From contig OY760067.1 of assembly GCA_963662985.1 (NCBI GenBank), forward strand, positions 2,046,001 to 2,110,000: a stretch of 64,000 nt of DNA. The letters are read 5' to 3'. This document shows, piece after piece, positions 25,677 through 34,529 of this stretch; position 1 is the stretch's first letter, and each line of letters starts with the position of its first letter. This DNA comes from G963662985 sp963662985 (GTDB lineage Bacteria > Chloroflexota > Anaerolineae > Anaerolineales > UBA11579). The position numbers and the translations under genes are program-made. Under the pieces are notes generated by a model. It worked only from the letters and a program-made list of their open reading frames with translations. It had not been told where the DNA came from and ran no database searches.

Positions 25677-26024
25677 ATGGGAAGAAGTATAACCACACAA
25701 ACAGATATTTTTAATGATACGGAATCAAGATTAAATGAGTTTAGAGATCTTTTAGTTGTGCAAGACAAAGAAGCTTTTGACAATCTCATGGCACATGCAA
25801 GAAAACATATTACAAATGCAAGTGAGCTTCTTCAATATTATCCGCTGGAAGCACTCCTATTTTCAATCACTTTGGAGCAAGAAAAAGGTGCTTATCGATT
25901 GAAAGATATTATTGGCGAACTATTAAATGTAATTGAAAAATATGATGATCGAATTGAAGTACTAGAAAATAAAGTGCTAGCTTACGAAGAGCAATTAAAA
26001 AAAATCCTCAGCCGAAATGATTAA
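25677..26024 (+). CDS. small helical protein of the PolB2 operon
   Basis: 115 residues, helical, with a C-terminal coiled coil (EKYDDRIEVLENKVLAYEEQLKKIL) and no catalytic motif. It begins 9 bases after the RecA-like gene behind TGAGGTGA. Its end overlaps the polymerase start by 8 bases, so translation of the two is coupled. It fits the small third component of PolB2 operons; an adaptor role is likely but not shown. Confidence 0.75.
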   Translation: MGRSITTQTDIFNDTESRLNEFRDLLVVQDKEAFDNLMAHARKHITNASELLQYYPLEALLFSITLEQEKGAYRLKDIIGELLNVIEKYDDRIEVLENKVLAYEEQLKKILSRND

Positions 26025-28302
26025 GCAAAAATCAGGGGTATTGTTAGATGTGTATGAAAGTAAAAAACAGGGGCTTAACTCTTTTTGGATTCTTGAACCG
26101 AATGGGCAAAGAAATCAGTATTTTCATGAAATGCCAATTAAGTTTTATATTCATAGCTCCAATGAAAATTTGCGAGAAGCTTGGAAATTTCTGAGAAGTA
26201 AATGGCCATCTCAGGTGATGTTGAGTAAAGATGAAAAAATTCACCCTTTTGATGGAGAAACAAAACCTTTTTTAGCCGTACAAACCAAAAGCCATTATTG
26301 GAATAAACAAATTGCTAAATCTGTAATGGCATATAATCCTAGCCTAAAATTATTTGATGTAGGCCATCCACTTTTATTAAATTATTCAGCATTTCATAAT
26401 CTCTTTATTTTTTGTCAGATTGATTTTTTAGTGGAGGAACAATCAAAACAAATTCTCTCCTTTGAAAGCAAAGAGAACCGTTGGGAAATGGACTATCAAA
26501 TCCCTCCTTTGAGAAAACTAGAAATTAACTCTGAATTTAATCCAAAAGTATCCTACAAAACTAAACCCATTGTTCTTGAATATGAAAACAAAACAATTGA
26601 AGTTGATTTATCAAAACCAGATCAATCATTTTTGAAGATAAATGATGTATTTCGAGAATATGATCCCGATATTATCCTGTCAGATTATGGTGATAATATG
26701 GTTTTTCCATTACTGCTAAAAGAATTATATAAAACTCAACAAAAAAATGTATTTAGCAGAGATCGCTTAATGGGTGTAAAAATTATCAAGGCAAGCTCTA
26801 TTGAATCGTATGGCAGAGTGATTCATAAAAAACAACAATCTTTATTATTTGGCCGTCATCATATTGATAAAAGAAATATGAGTTTTTATACAGATTTGGG
26901 ATTAGACACCATTTATGAGATTGCACGTATCTCAGGAATGCCATTACAAGAAGTCGCCCGTTCTACACCTGGGAGGGCAGTCGCATCCCTTGAAATTATT
27001 GAAGCACTCAAAACAGGTACCTGTATTCCCTATAAAAAACAAAAACCTGAAATGAGAAGGAACTTCAACGAATTTATTAATGCTGATAGAGGAGGGCTTA
27101 TTCTTCAACCCCTTCAGGGAGTGTATGAAAATGTGATATCTGCTGATTTTGATAGTATGTTTCCCTCGATAATGGTTTTTAAGAACTTATCCCCTGAAAC
27201 AGTTGAAAAAGAAAATGCACCATTAGGAGTGATTCCAAGAGCATTAGAACCATTATTAAATCGTAGGCTTACTTATAAAGCACAAAGCAAAATAAAATCA
27301 GATAAACAACAACTCTATAAAAGCAGGTCTGATGCATTAAAGTGGTTATTGGTTGTGAGTTTTGGGTATACAGGCTTCAAAAATGCACCTTTATCTTCGC
27401 CCAATATTTTCGAGCAGATTAATAAATGGGGAAGAGTAGCACTTAAAGATACCAAGACTGTTTTTGAGGATGCAGGATATCAAGTAATTCATGCGTATAT
27501 TGATAGTATCTTTGTGAAAAGTGAAAAGAGAATTAATGATGAAGCGATAGACCAATTGCTTTATCAAGTTGAAAAAAGAACAGGACTACCAATTAGCCTT
27601 GAATGTGTCTATAAATGGGTTGTTTTTTTGCCCTCAAAAATGAATAAAAAATATAGTGTTCCAAATTCTTATTTTGGGGTATTTGAGGATGGGGAAATAA
27701 AAACGAGAGGCATTCAATGTAGACGGAATGATAAACCACCTTATGTAAAAAAGGGGCAATTAAAGATTCTAGAAATATTATCAAAGATGGATACTATCTC
27801 TCAATTGGATCATTATTTACCAGAGGTGTATGATTTTGTGATGAATCATGTAAGGAGGTTAAAGCAAGGGCAAGTCGCGATTGAAGAGTTGATTATCAGC
27901 CAAAGATTGAGCAAAAATCTTGAGGAGTATAAAGCACCTTCTCATGCCGCAAAAGCAGGGAAACAGTTAAAAGACAAGGGGGTTGATGTTAGAGCAGGGT
28001 CAAAAGTACAATTTATTTATGTGAAAGGTACCCCGAGAGTTTTAGCTTGGGATTTAGTACATTCAACAGACAACTATCTCATTGATAAAGAACATTATCT
28101 CTATTTGTTTGAAGATGCTGTAAAAACAGTCCTAGAACCTTTTGGGATTGAAGACTCTTTTATTCGGAATCTACTCAACTTGGAACCTTTCAAACAATTA
28201 TCATTTATTAGTAAAGAGATTGGCTTAAGAAGATTTGAAATCCCAAACCTGAAGCAATATCAAAATCTTAATGCTTTGAATAAATCTTTTATTCAATTAT
28301 AG
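26017..28302 (+). CDS. family B DNA polymerase-like protein (PolB2 type)
   Basis: 761 residues. Motif A is present as ISADFDSMFPSIM (Asp near 377), motif B as KWLLVVSFGYTGFKNA (about 442), and motif C as HAYIDSIFVKS (about 494-504), which keeps the second catalytic Asp but has Tyr where DTDS enzymes have the first. The exonuclease half is recognisable at DPDIILSDYGDNMVFPLL (about 216-233) but no DIE-type Exo I is visible, so proofreading is probably lost. Both traits fit PolB2. It is cotranscribed with a RecA-like protein and a small helical protein. No Cas1, terminal protein or pipolin-like partner is nearby. Confidence 0.83.
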   Translation: MIKQKSGVLLDVYESKKQGLNSFWILEPNGQRNQYFHEMPIKFYIHSSNENLREAWKFLRSKWPSQVMLSKDEKIHPFDGETKPFLAVQTKSHYWNKQIAKSVMAYNPSLKLFDVGHPLLLNYSAFHNLFIFCQIDFLVEEQSKQILSFESKENRWEMDYQIPPLRKLEINSEFNPKVSYKTKPIVLEYENKTIEVDLSKPDQSFLKINDVFREYDPDIILSDYGDNMVFPLLLKELYKTQQKNVFSRDRLMGVKIIKASSIESYGRVIHKKQQSLLFGRHHIDKRNMSFYTDLGLDTIYEIARISGMPLQEVARSTPGRAVASLEIIEALKTGTCIPYKKQKPEMRRNFNEFINADRGGLILQPLQGVYENVISADFDSMFPSIMVFKNLSPETVEKENAPLGVIPRALEPLLNRRLTYKAQSKIKSDKQQLYKSRSDALKWLLVVSFGYTGFKNAPLSSPNIFEQINKWGRVALKDTKTVFEDAGYQVIHAYIDSIFVKSEKRINDEAIDQLLYQVEKRTGLPISLECVYKWVVFLPSKMNKKYSVPNSYFGVFEDGEIKTRGIQCRRNDKPPYVKKGQLKILEILSKMDTISQLDHYLPEVYDFVMNHVRRLKQGQVAIEELIISQRLSKNLEEYKAPSHAAKAGKQLKDKGVDVRAGSKVQFIYVKGTPRVLAWDLVHSTDNYLIDKEHYLYLFEDAVKTVLEPFGIEDSFIRNLLNLEPFKQLSFISKEIGLRRFEIPNLKQYQNLNALNKSFIQL

Positions 28303-28346
28303 ATGATACTAAACACTGTTCTTTTAGTATGCTATAGTGCAATTCT

Positions 28347-28667
28347 ATGCAAGACATTGAAGCACGCAAAAAAGAATTATTACTAGATGATATTCGAGAG
28401 CAATTCCCTAAATTATATGAAACAGATGGAATGGGATTAATGGCAATCGCAATCGTAAAATTCTTTACTCCTGATGCGAATTGGACTTGGTATGCGACTG
28501 AATTTGATGGTGAGGATATTTTCTTTGGATTAGTCGATGGCTTTGAAAAAGAGTTAGGATATTTTTCTCTCCATGAATTAGCGACAATAAGAGGGAGGTT
28601 GGGTTTGCCGGTTGAGCGAGATCAAACTTTTGAGCCTGAGACATTGGAAAATCTTAAAAAATCCTAA
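28347..28667 (+). CDS. DUF2958 domain protein
   Basis: 106 residues spanning one DUF2958 domain: FPKLYETDGMGLMAIAIVKF, FTPDANWTWYATEFDGED and FFGLVDGFEKELGYFSLHEL, then LGLPVERDQTFEP. The family is common on plasmids and integrative elements, with unknown function. The -10 box TGCTATAGT lies 8 bases before the ATG and there is no Shine-Dalgarno, suggesting a nearly leaderless transcript of its own. Confidence 0.88.
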   Translation: MQDIEARKKELLLDDIREQFPKLYETDGMGLMAIAIVKFFTPDANWTWYATEFDGEDIFFGLVDGFEKELGYFSLHELATIRGRLGLPVERDQTFEPETLENLKKS

Positions 28668-29123
28668 ACTAGTTAATAAAACGATTCATACTACTAAAAA
28701 ATTCCATTCTTTTTAAAAGAAGTAATTCCATAATAGAAATTTATTATACTAAATTGATACAGTAATATCTCATTAAAGAGGTTACAAGAAAAGAACGTAA
28801 TCGAGTGTATGTTGCAAAATTCATTTTTAAAATCTTAGAAGATTAATAAGGATAGTTAGCAAAAAGCCCAAATTGGGGCTGTAAATTCCCAAAATTCTTT
28901 CTATATTTAAATGGTATATGTTTTGATATATTTTTTGTATACAAAAAGAAGTGGTAAAGATAAGACATTTATGTATTTCAGCTAATAGTAAACATAATCT
29001 ATATTGTGTTTACAACCTTATAAAAAGACGGATAATTCTGAATTTGCAATTTGGGGATTGAATTGCTAGGATGAGCTTAGTGAACAAAATGCAAAAATAA
29101 AGAAATTATGTTCACTGATTTTT
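28668..29123. other. gene-free AT-rich stretch
   Basis: No convincing coding frame. One short hairpin (AGCCC AAATT GGGGCT near 28866-28882) is seen. Otherwise nothing recognisable up to the integrase start. Confidence 0.6.
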
Positions 29124-29711
29124 ATGAACTTTGTCGAACCAATTCGTGATCGAAAAAAGATCGCTCAAATTAAAAACATCCTTCGTGGAGAGGGACGATA
29201 TCGTGACCTATTGATTTTTGTAGTGGGGATTAATAGTGCGCTGCGAATCTCAGATTTATTACAGTTACGGATCAGTCATTTTTTGATAGGTGATAAGAAA
29301 ATCACAAAACGGTTTTGGATAAAAGAGCAAAAGCGGGGCAAACGACATGAGATCGTGATCAATAATAGCATTCGAGAGACATTAGAAGAATTCTTAATTG
29401 CTTACCCCTAGATAGTAAATGATCCTACAAACTATTTGTTTTTCAATAGCAAACAAATTTCTTTTCAAGAACCTATTAAGAGAGGACAGGCATGGAAGTT
29501 AATCAAAACAATATGTAATGAAGTAGGTCTCAATGGGAATTATGGTACGCATTCTTTACGAAAGACTTGGGGATATCATGCGAGATTGAATGGGGTGGAT
29601 TTAGCTTTGATTATGCACAAATTTAACCATGAGAGTATTGCTTATACAAAACGATATATTGGGGTTACGGATGATGAACTAGAGGCAGTGGCACAGAGAT
29701 TGAATTTGTAA
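29124..29711 (+). pseudogene. tyrosine recombinase/integrase interrupted by an in-frame TAG
   Basis: A short integrase catalytic domain of about 195 codons. The first part holds the catalytic Arg in NSALRISDLLQL and the Lys region (IKEQKRGKRHE). A TAG at 29409-29411 follows FLIAYP, and the same frame continues with IVNDPTNYLFFNSK, then THSLRKTWGYH (HxxR), KFNHES and the nucleophile Tyr in YTKRYIG. All catalytic residues survive on both sides, so a single CAG-to-TAG change would explain the break. It is the only recombinase in the island and the natural candidate for integration at tRNA-Arg. Confidence 0.85.
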
Positions 29712-30072
29712 ATAAATTTTAAGCGTAAATCAAATGCTGATTTTTTTTTATTTTTCGAGCCAAACGAGTTGGCTTTGGAGAATTTTAGATTCTCCATACT
29801 CGGATTGTAAATTTCGTAGCAGACAATCTTTAAGGATTGGCCATGGCAAACCGCAGGTTTGCACGTTTCACAGCTCAAGCTGAGATAGTTTTATATTTCT
29901 ACAATTTCGGAAATTTCGGATCATTTCGTAGAGGAAGAACAGTTTCAATCTCAAGTAGAAATAGTTTTGTATTTCTACTGCCACAGGTTGGAGTTTCTTA
30001 AGTAGAAGTAATCTTTTAATGCCACCTGTTGCACCTCCACTACTACCCGCCACCTAAGGTGTTTTTTTCAGG

Positions 30073-30118
30073 TGGCGACGCACTCAAAAGGTACAAAAAA
30101 GCAGGGGATGCGTCGCCA
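30073..30118. repeat. 46-bp inverted-repeat unit, copy 1
   Basis: TGGCGACGC (30073-30081) and GCGTCGCCA (30110-30118) bound a 46-bp unit containing ACTCAAAAGGTAC after the left arm. Confidence 0.8.
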
Positions 30119-30193
30119 TTTGCCCTATTTTCCAGGGTTTTTTAAGAGCCAAAAAGTGTATTTAACCCCCACAGGAGGGGGGCGTTAATGTGA

Positions 30194-30239
30194 TGGCGAC
30201 GGAGTAAAAAGTACTGTTAAAATACTAGGAGCGTCGCCA
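30194..30239. repeat. 46-bp inverted-repeat unit, copy 2
   Basis: TGGCGACG (30194-30201) and CGTCGCCA (30232-30239) bound a unit of exactly the same length as copy 1, with related sequence after the left arm (GAGTAAAAAGTAC). It starts 121 bp after copy 1 in the same orientation. Confidence 0.8.
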
Positions 30240-30343
30240 AATTGATAGGTAAGGCACTTTTGAGTAGGAATATTGCAATAATTTAGCATAAAAAGCACTG
30301 CTTTTGAAAAATTTTTTGAGAAGAATGCTCATTCATTTTTTCC

Positions 30344-30492
30344 ACTAAATCGCCTTTGATGATGCAACCTTGGTGCAACCTGTGTAGAAATTATTGAGAA
30401 TATAGAAAAAATAAATGAAAAACACCCTATAAATGATAGTAGATATACTGAAAAGCCCTGTATATACGGAATAGAATAGTGTCTTTGGAACT
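30344..30492 (+). repeat. 149-bp terminal direct repeat, left copy
   Basis: From ACTAAATCGCC to CTTTGGAACT; same length as 39990-40138 with no indels and about 89% identity by hand alignment (about 17 mismatches). It contains TGCAACC twice. At 30492 similarity to the other copy stops exactly where that copy enters the tRNA-derived att sequence. Confidence 0.88.
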
Positions 30493-30669
30493 GATTTCAT
30501 ACATTTTTTCTATAATACATGTATCTCACATCTTTGTTCTTGAGCGAGTCGTTTGTAGGTCTTTTTTTTCTCCTTTGAATTTTTCGGTCTTGGAGAATTA
30601 TTCTATATCTTCTTGTTTTTTGCTTTCTATTTTTGTTTCATATGAAACTTGAATCTAAGAAAGTGTTGA

Positions 30670-31023
30670 GAGGGTATAAAAGAGATAATAACAGATCTGT
30701 ACAAATGGAAGGGTGTAGAAATAATAGAGGAACATGCACGTGTAGATCAAATAGATTTGCTACTAATAATATCGCCAAAATTTAGTGGATCAAGTGTGAT
30801 GGGGCACATAAAGGGGAAGGGAGCAGTGATAATATTTGAACGGCATGTAAACTTGAAATATAAATATGGGAATCGCAACTTTTGGTCAAAAGGATACTAC
30901 ATAATTATAGTGGGATTGAATGAAGCAACCATAACAAAGTATGCAAGGTAGCAAGAGAAGTATGACCAAATGATGGATCGAATCAGAAAAAAAGAGACAA
31001 TGGACTCGTTTACAGGTAGCTAA
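30670..31023 (+). pseudogene. IS200/IS605-type TnpA transposase remnant
   Basis: In one frame the sequence reads as the C-terminal two thirds of an IS200-like TnpA: LYKWKGVEIIEEHARVDQID, PKFSGSSVMGHIKGKGAVII and ERHVNLKYKYGNRNFWSKGY, then NEATITKYAR, stop, QEKYDQMM. The N-terminus is missing or frame-shifted, an in-frame TAG lies at 30949-30951, and the HUH-type His residues are replaced (DHIHLL-like became DQIDLL). It is inactive. A palindromic stretch downstream (about 31031-31093, GCATATAGCTT and AAGCTACATGC) may be the old element end. Confidence 0.75.
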
Positions 31024-31103
31024 GTAATCAATGCATATAGCTTAAACCTCTATAAGTAGCAGGTTTTTTCTAGGGCCTTATAAGCTACATGCTATGCCGG
31101 TAG

Positions 31104-31748
31104 TCATGACTTCCCTAATCCATATTTGACTGCTTTGAGAGCTGCTTGAGTGCGGTTATCTACTTGAAGTTTGGTGAGAATTGTGCTGATGTAGTTTCTT
31201 ACTGTTCCATTGCTGAGAAATAGTTGGTCAGCTATTTCGTTGTTGGTGAATCCTTTGGCTAATAGATGAAGTACTTCTAGTTCTCTTTGGGATAGTTCTG
31301 TTTCAAGGGTGGGGGTGTGAATGGGATCCCCTTGAGAGACTTGTTGGAAGATTTTATCGCCAATTTCTGGGTCGATATACGTTTTGCCAAAATAGGTGTT
31401 TTTGACTGCTTCAATGAGATCTTCTCTAGCTGTACCTTTGAGGAGGTATCCATTAGCACCACTGCGGATGGCTTTAAAAACCCATTCATCATCACTGTAG
31501 GTCGTAAGTACGATGACTTTGATGTCATTATTTTCTTTTTTAATTTCTTCAGTGGCTCGGATGCCATTCATGATTGGCATTTTTAAATCCATAATGATTA
31601 AGTCTGGCTTTAATGATTTTGCTTTTTCAATGGCTTCAAGCCCATTGTTGGCGATTCCAACAACTTCGATGGAGTGATCTGATGATAGAATCATTTCTAA
31701 TCCCTCGCATACTATCATTTGATCATCTACTATTAGTACTTTTATCAT
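31104..31748 (-). CDS. NarL/FixJ-family response regulator
   Basis: 214 residues. The receiver domain (2-120) has the acidic pair VDDQM and the phospho-acceptor Asp in LIIMDLKMP (about 54), plus conserved Thr and Lys (LTTYSDD, LLKGTA). The C-terminal LuxR-type HTH (about 148-212) includes SQRELEVLHLLAKGFTNNEI. It starts 4 bases inside the end of the histidine kinase gene, so the pair is translationally coupled. It diverges from the adaptor/ABC genes at 33.2 kb, which are its likely targets. Confidence 0.92.
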   Translation of the reverse strand: MIKVLIVDDQMIVCEGLEMILSSDHSIEVVGIANNGLEAIEKAKSLKPDLIIMDLKMPIMNGIRATEEIKKENNDIKVIVLTTYSDDEWVFKAIRSGANGYLLKGTAREDLIEAVKNTYFGKTYIDPEIGDKIFQQVSQGDPIHTPTLETELSQRELEVLHLLAKGFTNNEIADQLFLSNGTVRNYISTILTKLQVDNRTQAALKAVKYGLGKS

Positions 31749-33076
31749 TCTTGTTTCTCCCAGATCAATGTTATGGCTGTTCCTTGATCAATTTGTGATT
31801 GAATTTCAAGAGTGGCATCTATTAGAGAAGCACGTTCTTTCATCCCTTGTATACCGATTCCTTCTGTGGTGTGTGATAAGTTATAGCCTTTTCCATTGTC
31901 GGTTATGTTTAATATTATTTTATTTTCAATTTTATTTAATGCAATTGCAACATGATCTGTATCAGCGTGTTTGATGATGTTGGTGAGACTTTCTTGAAAA
32001 ATGCGATAGAAGGTGCTTTCGACATTTTCAGGCAGATCAATTTGTTGATTTGGTAAGGTTAATTCTAAGTTCCAGTTGTTTTGCTGAGCAAGATTTTCTG
32101 CTTTGGTTTTGATGGCATACACTAGACCTAATTCATCTACAAATGAAGGTCTTAGGTTTTTGAGAGCTTGACGGGTTTCTTTAAGTCCACTATCTATGGT
32201 TGTGACTGAGTTTTCAAGCATAGTTTTTGCTTTGGCAGGGTTTAAATCAAATGCAACTAGAATTGCTTGAATTTGGACGGAAAGCCCACTAAGTGTGTGG
32301 GCAAGGATGTCGTGTAATTCTCTTGATAGACGAGCACGTTCTCGATTGATTGTAAGTTCTTCAATGGTCTCATTGGTTTTTTCAAGTTGTTGGTAGGCTT
32401 GCGTGAGTTGTTGCCGATGTTGTCTTTGTGATTCAATGAGTCGATTGATGATAAGACCTATGAATAAAAGGCTAATCAATTCTGGTAAGGATTCACCAAA
32501 TCTAAATAATCTTCTTTGAAATTCGGGATCCGTGACATCATTGGGAATATGTTTAAATCGACTGATCTCAAATAATAGATTTAAAAAGAAATAGGAAATG
32601 GATGAGATAAACACTGTTTTGTATGAATATTGCCAGGCAGTGATGATGGCTAGTGAGTAAATGAATACACTTTGTTGCCAAAGGAAATTGAGGGGAGAGA
32701 AAAATTGCTTTTCATAAATAATTGTTCCAACGGCAAGCAGAAGACCAATTGGAATATAGGCATTATTTAATTTATTTTTGAGGATGGCGCTGTGAAGGTA
32801 TAGCAAAAGAAGTGCTGAGAATCCTAACGAAACCAATACCAACAGGTTGAAATTAATTAATGGGCCATTTAAGTAGATATCAGGGATTTTTAAATCAAAA
32901 AGAATCCGTCTTTGCTCAGATAATGTTGTCAGATTTGATTTAATAAAAATGATTAGTATGGCGGTGATGATACCTAAAATAAATCGGATTAAGGCATACA
33001 TCCGAAAGGTTTTAATAATACCTGGTTCGATTTGTATTTCTGTTTTCTTTTCTTTTGCTGTTTTCCTGTTTTTCAT
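31745..33076 (-). CDS. sensor histidine kinase (HisKA_3 / DesK-LiaS type)
   Basis: 443 residues. The N-terminal half has about six membrane segments (about 26-220) with little extracellular sequence, so signals are probably sensed in the membrane. A coiled linker (SQRQHRQQLTQAYQQLEKTN) leads to the dimerisation/phospho-acceptor box RARLSRELHDILAHTLSGLS (His near 257) and an HATPase domain with N, G1 (ITDNGKGYN) and G2 (GIGIQGMKERA) boxes. It works with the overlapping response regulator. The divergent efflux genes suggest sensing of a membrane-active compound (inference). Confidence 0.9.
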   Translation of the reverse strand: MKNRKTAKEKKTEIQIEPGIIKTFRMYALIRFILGIITAILIIFIKSNLTTLSEQRRILFDLKIPDIYLNGPLINFNLLVLVSLGFSALLLLYLHSAILKNKLNNAYIPIGLLLAVGTIIYEKQFFSPLNFLWQQSVFIYSLAIITAWQYSYKTVFISSISYFFLNLLFEISRFKHIPNDVTDPEFQRRLFRFGESLPELISLLFIGLIINRLIESQRQHRQQLTQAYQQLEKTNETIEELTINRERARLSRELHDILAHTLSGLSVQIQAILVAFDLNPAKAKTMLENSVTTIDSGLKETRQALKNLRPSFVDELGLVYAIKTKAENLAQQNNWNLELTLPNQQIDLPENVESTFYRIFQESLTNIIKHADTDHVAIALNKIENKIILNITDNGKGYNLSHTTEGIGIQGMKERASLIDATLEIQSQIDQGTAITLIWEKQE

Positions 33077-33244
33077 ATTGAAATGTTAGCATAGTCTCTC
33101 TAAAAATCCTATATATAAACGTAATGCACAAAGATGACATTTATCATATGGAATTTTTGAAAGCAATGACAGGGGGCACTATGGATTTAAAGCATCTTTT
33201 TGTACACTTGGGGTGATAAAAAAACAAAAAGAAACGGGTTCTCT

Positions 33245-34501
33245 ATGACAAAAAAAATATACTTATTCTTTTTATTATTCGGTTTTTTACTAGTAGGTTG
33301 TTCAACCCAAGCAGTTGATGCAACTGAAATTGATAGCGATTCTTCAGTTTCAGAGAGTAACATCAATGAAATTAATTTAGATCTTGAAGACAAAGTTGTC
33401 GGTGCAACTGGTTATGTTGATACATTAGACCATGAGATTCTCTCGTGGGAAGTTTATGGAGAAATTGAAACTTTAAATGTTGCAGTTGGGGATTTTGTTA
33501 GTAAGGGAGATGTGTTAGCTACATTAAATGAAGATAGCCTTTATGGGAATGAAACAGAAGATAGTGATGAAACAACAGATGAAGTGACTTATCAAGATTT
33601 GGTTGAAGCTTATACAAATGTTTTGGAAGAACAAGAACGATTTTATGATGAATATTCTGATGCTGTGATTGCGAAGAAAGAATTACAAGTTGCAGAACAA
33701 AAGCAAGTTCTTTTTGAAGCTGAATATGATTATAAACGAGATTCCAATTTGCCAACTCAGGAACAAGTGGATCAAGCAACTGCAAGATTGACTATTGCTG
33801 AAAAAGAAATGGCTGATGCACAAAAGAAATATGATGAGTTTATTCTTTCTCGAACTAAACCTCAATACCTAGGTGACGAGGGGTATCGTAAATGGTTGAA
33901 TCAGAAATGGCGTGAAGATATTACTTTGGCTAGTGCAATTCAAGCGTATAACGATGATTATTATGCTTATTTAGATGTGATTGATGGTGCCTCTGAAACT
34001 GAATTAGTAGTATTGGTAGCTAATGTTGAATATCAAACACAAATCTTAGCAGAGCTTGAAGCTGATCTTGCAGATCTTTACGCAGGACCAAGCGAAGATG
34101 ATGTGGCTGCAATGGATCAAAAAGTGCAAGAGGCACAAGATGGGTTAGATGTTTTTGAAATTGTTGCACCTTATGATGGAAGAATTACTGAGTTGTATGG
34201 TGAACAAGCTGACGTGGTTTCACGAGGTACGGCGCTATTGCGGATTGATGCTTGGGACCAATTGATTGTAGAAGCTGATTTGCTTGAAGTGGATCTTGAT
34301 CTTGTTGAGGTTGGTGATTTAGTGGACATTTATTTTGATAGCAAGGGCAATGTGGTCTATGAAGGTGTGGTGATCGACGTTAGCGTGGTGGGGGAAAGCT
34401 CTTGGAATATTACGAAGTTCCCTGTGACAGTGTTAATTATTTCTGAGGTTGAAGATATCTATCCGGGAATGACAGCAGTTATTGATATATATGTAGAGTA
34501 G
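33245..34501 (+). CDS. lipoprotein membrane-fusion/adaptor protein (HlyD/MacA-like)
   Basis: About 418 residues. A lipoprotein signal with lipobox LVGC (Cys about 19) is followed by an acidic segment, a lipoyl half-motif (SWEVYGEIETLNVAVGDFVSKGDVLATL), a long coiled-coil hairpin (about 120-290), the second lipoyl half (APYDGRITELYGEQADVVSRGTALLRI) and a beta-barrel domain. Adaptors of this type link MacB-like ABC exporters to the outside. The start is ATG 33245, because the upstream frame lacks a signal sequence. It is the first of two different adaptors encoded in a row, ahead of the ABC genes. Confidence 0.87.
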   Translation: MTKKIYLFFLLFGFLLVGCSTQAVDATEIDSDSSVSESNINEINLDLEDKVVGATGYVDTLDHEILSWEVYGEIETLNVAVGDFVSKGDVLATLNEDSLYGNETEDSDETTDEVTYQDLVEAYTNVLEEQERFYDEYSDAVIAKKELQVAEQKQVLFEAEYDYKRDSNLPTQEQVDQATARLTIAEKEMADAQKKYDEFILSRTKPQYLGDEGYRKWLNQKWREDITLASAIQAYNDDYYAYLDVIDGASETELVVLVANVEYQTQILAELEADLADLYAGPSEDDVAAMDQKVQEAQDGLDVFEIVAPYDGRITELYGEQADVVSRGTALLRIDAWDQLIVEADLLEVDLDLVEVGDLVDIYFDSKGNVVYEGVVIDVSVVGESSWNITKFPVTVLIISEVEDIYPGMTAVIDIYVE

Positions 34502-34529
34502 TAAAAAATACTATTTATAGGAGTTATTC

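Larger units (their letters stand above)
29758..30239. repeat. array of about twelve short perfect hairpins
   Basis: Successive inverted repeats include AGCCAA/TTGGCT (29758-29774), GGAGAAT/ATTCTCC (29777-29795), CAATC/GATTG (29824-29839) and GCAAACC/GGTTTGC (29846-29862). They continue with CAGCT/AGCTG (29871-29882), AGTAGAAAT/ATTTCTACT (29954-29979), CGCCACCT/AGGTGGCG (30048-30077), CCCT/AGGG with T6 (near 30123-30142), CCCCC/GGGGG (30166-30182) and two 46-bp units. It begins just after the integrase. It may be a recombination, transfer or replication site, or structured RNA. Confidence 0.75.
29712..30669. other. gene-free, hairpin-rich right end of the first element
   Basis: No coding frame is supported. 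It contains the hairpin array (29758-30239), the 149-bp terminal repeat (30344-30492) with TGCAACC motifs, and a short unassigned segment before the IS200 remnant. Confidence 0.7.

Noticed and set aside
26017..28302. Casposon or pipolin interpretation of the B-family polymerase
   Set aside because: No Cas1 is present, motifs fit PolB2 better than primer-independent PolB, and the island ends are tRNA-derived att sites.
29954..29979. Possible Cas12a-type CRISPR repeat (ATTTCTACT next to a stem)
   Set aside because: There is only one copy, no spacer-repeat periodicity and no cas gene; it is one of the hairpins in the array.
30757..30951. Free-standing 64-aa gene
   Set aside because: It is an internal piece of the IS200-type TnpA remnant; the same frame continues upstream and, after a TAG, downstream.
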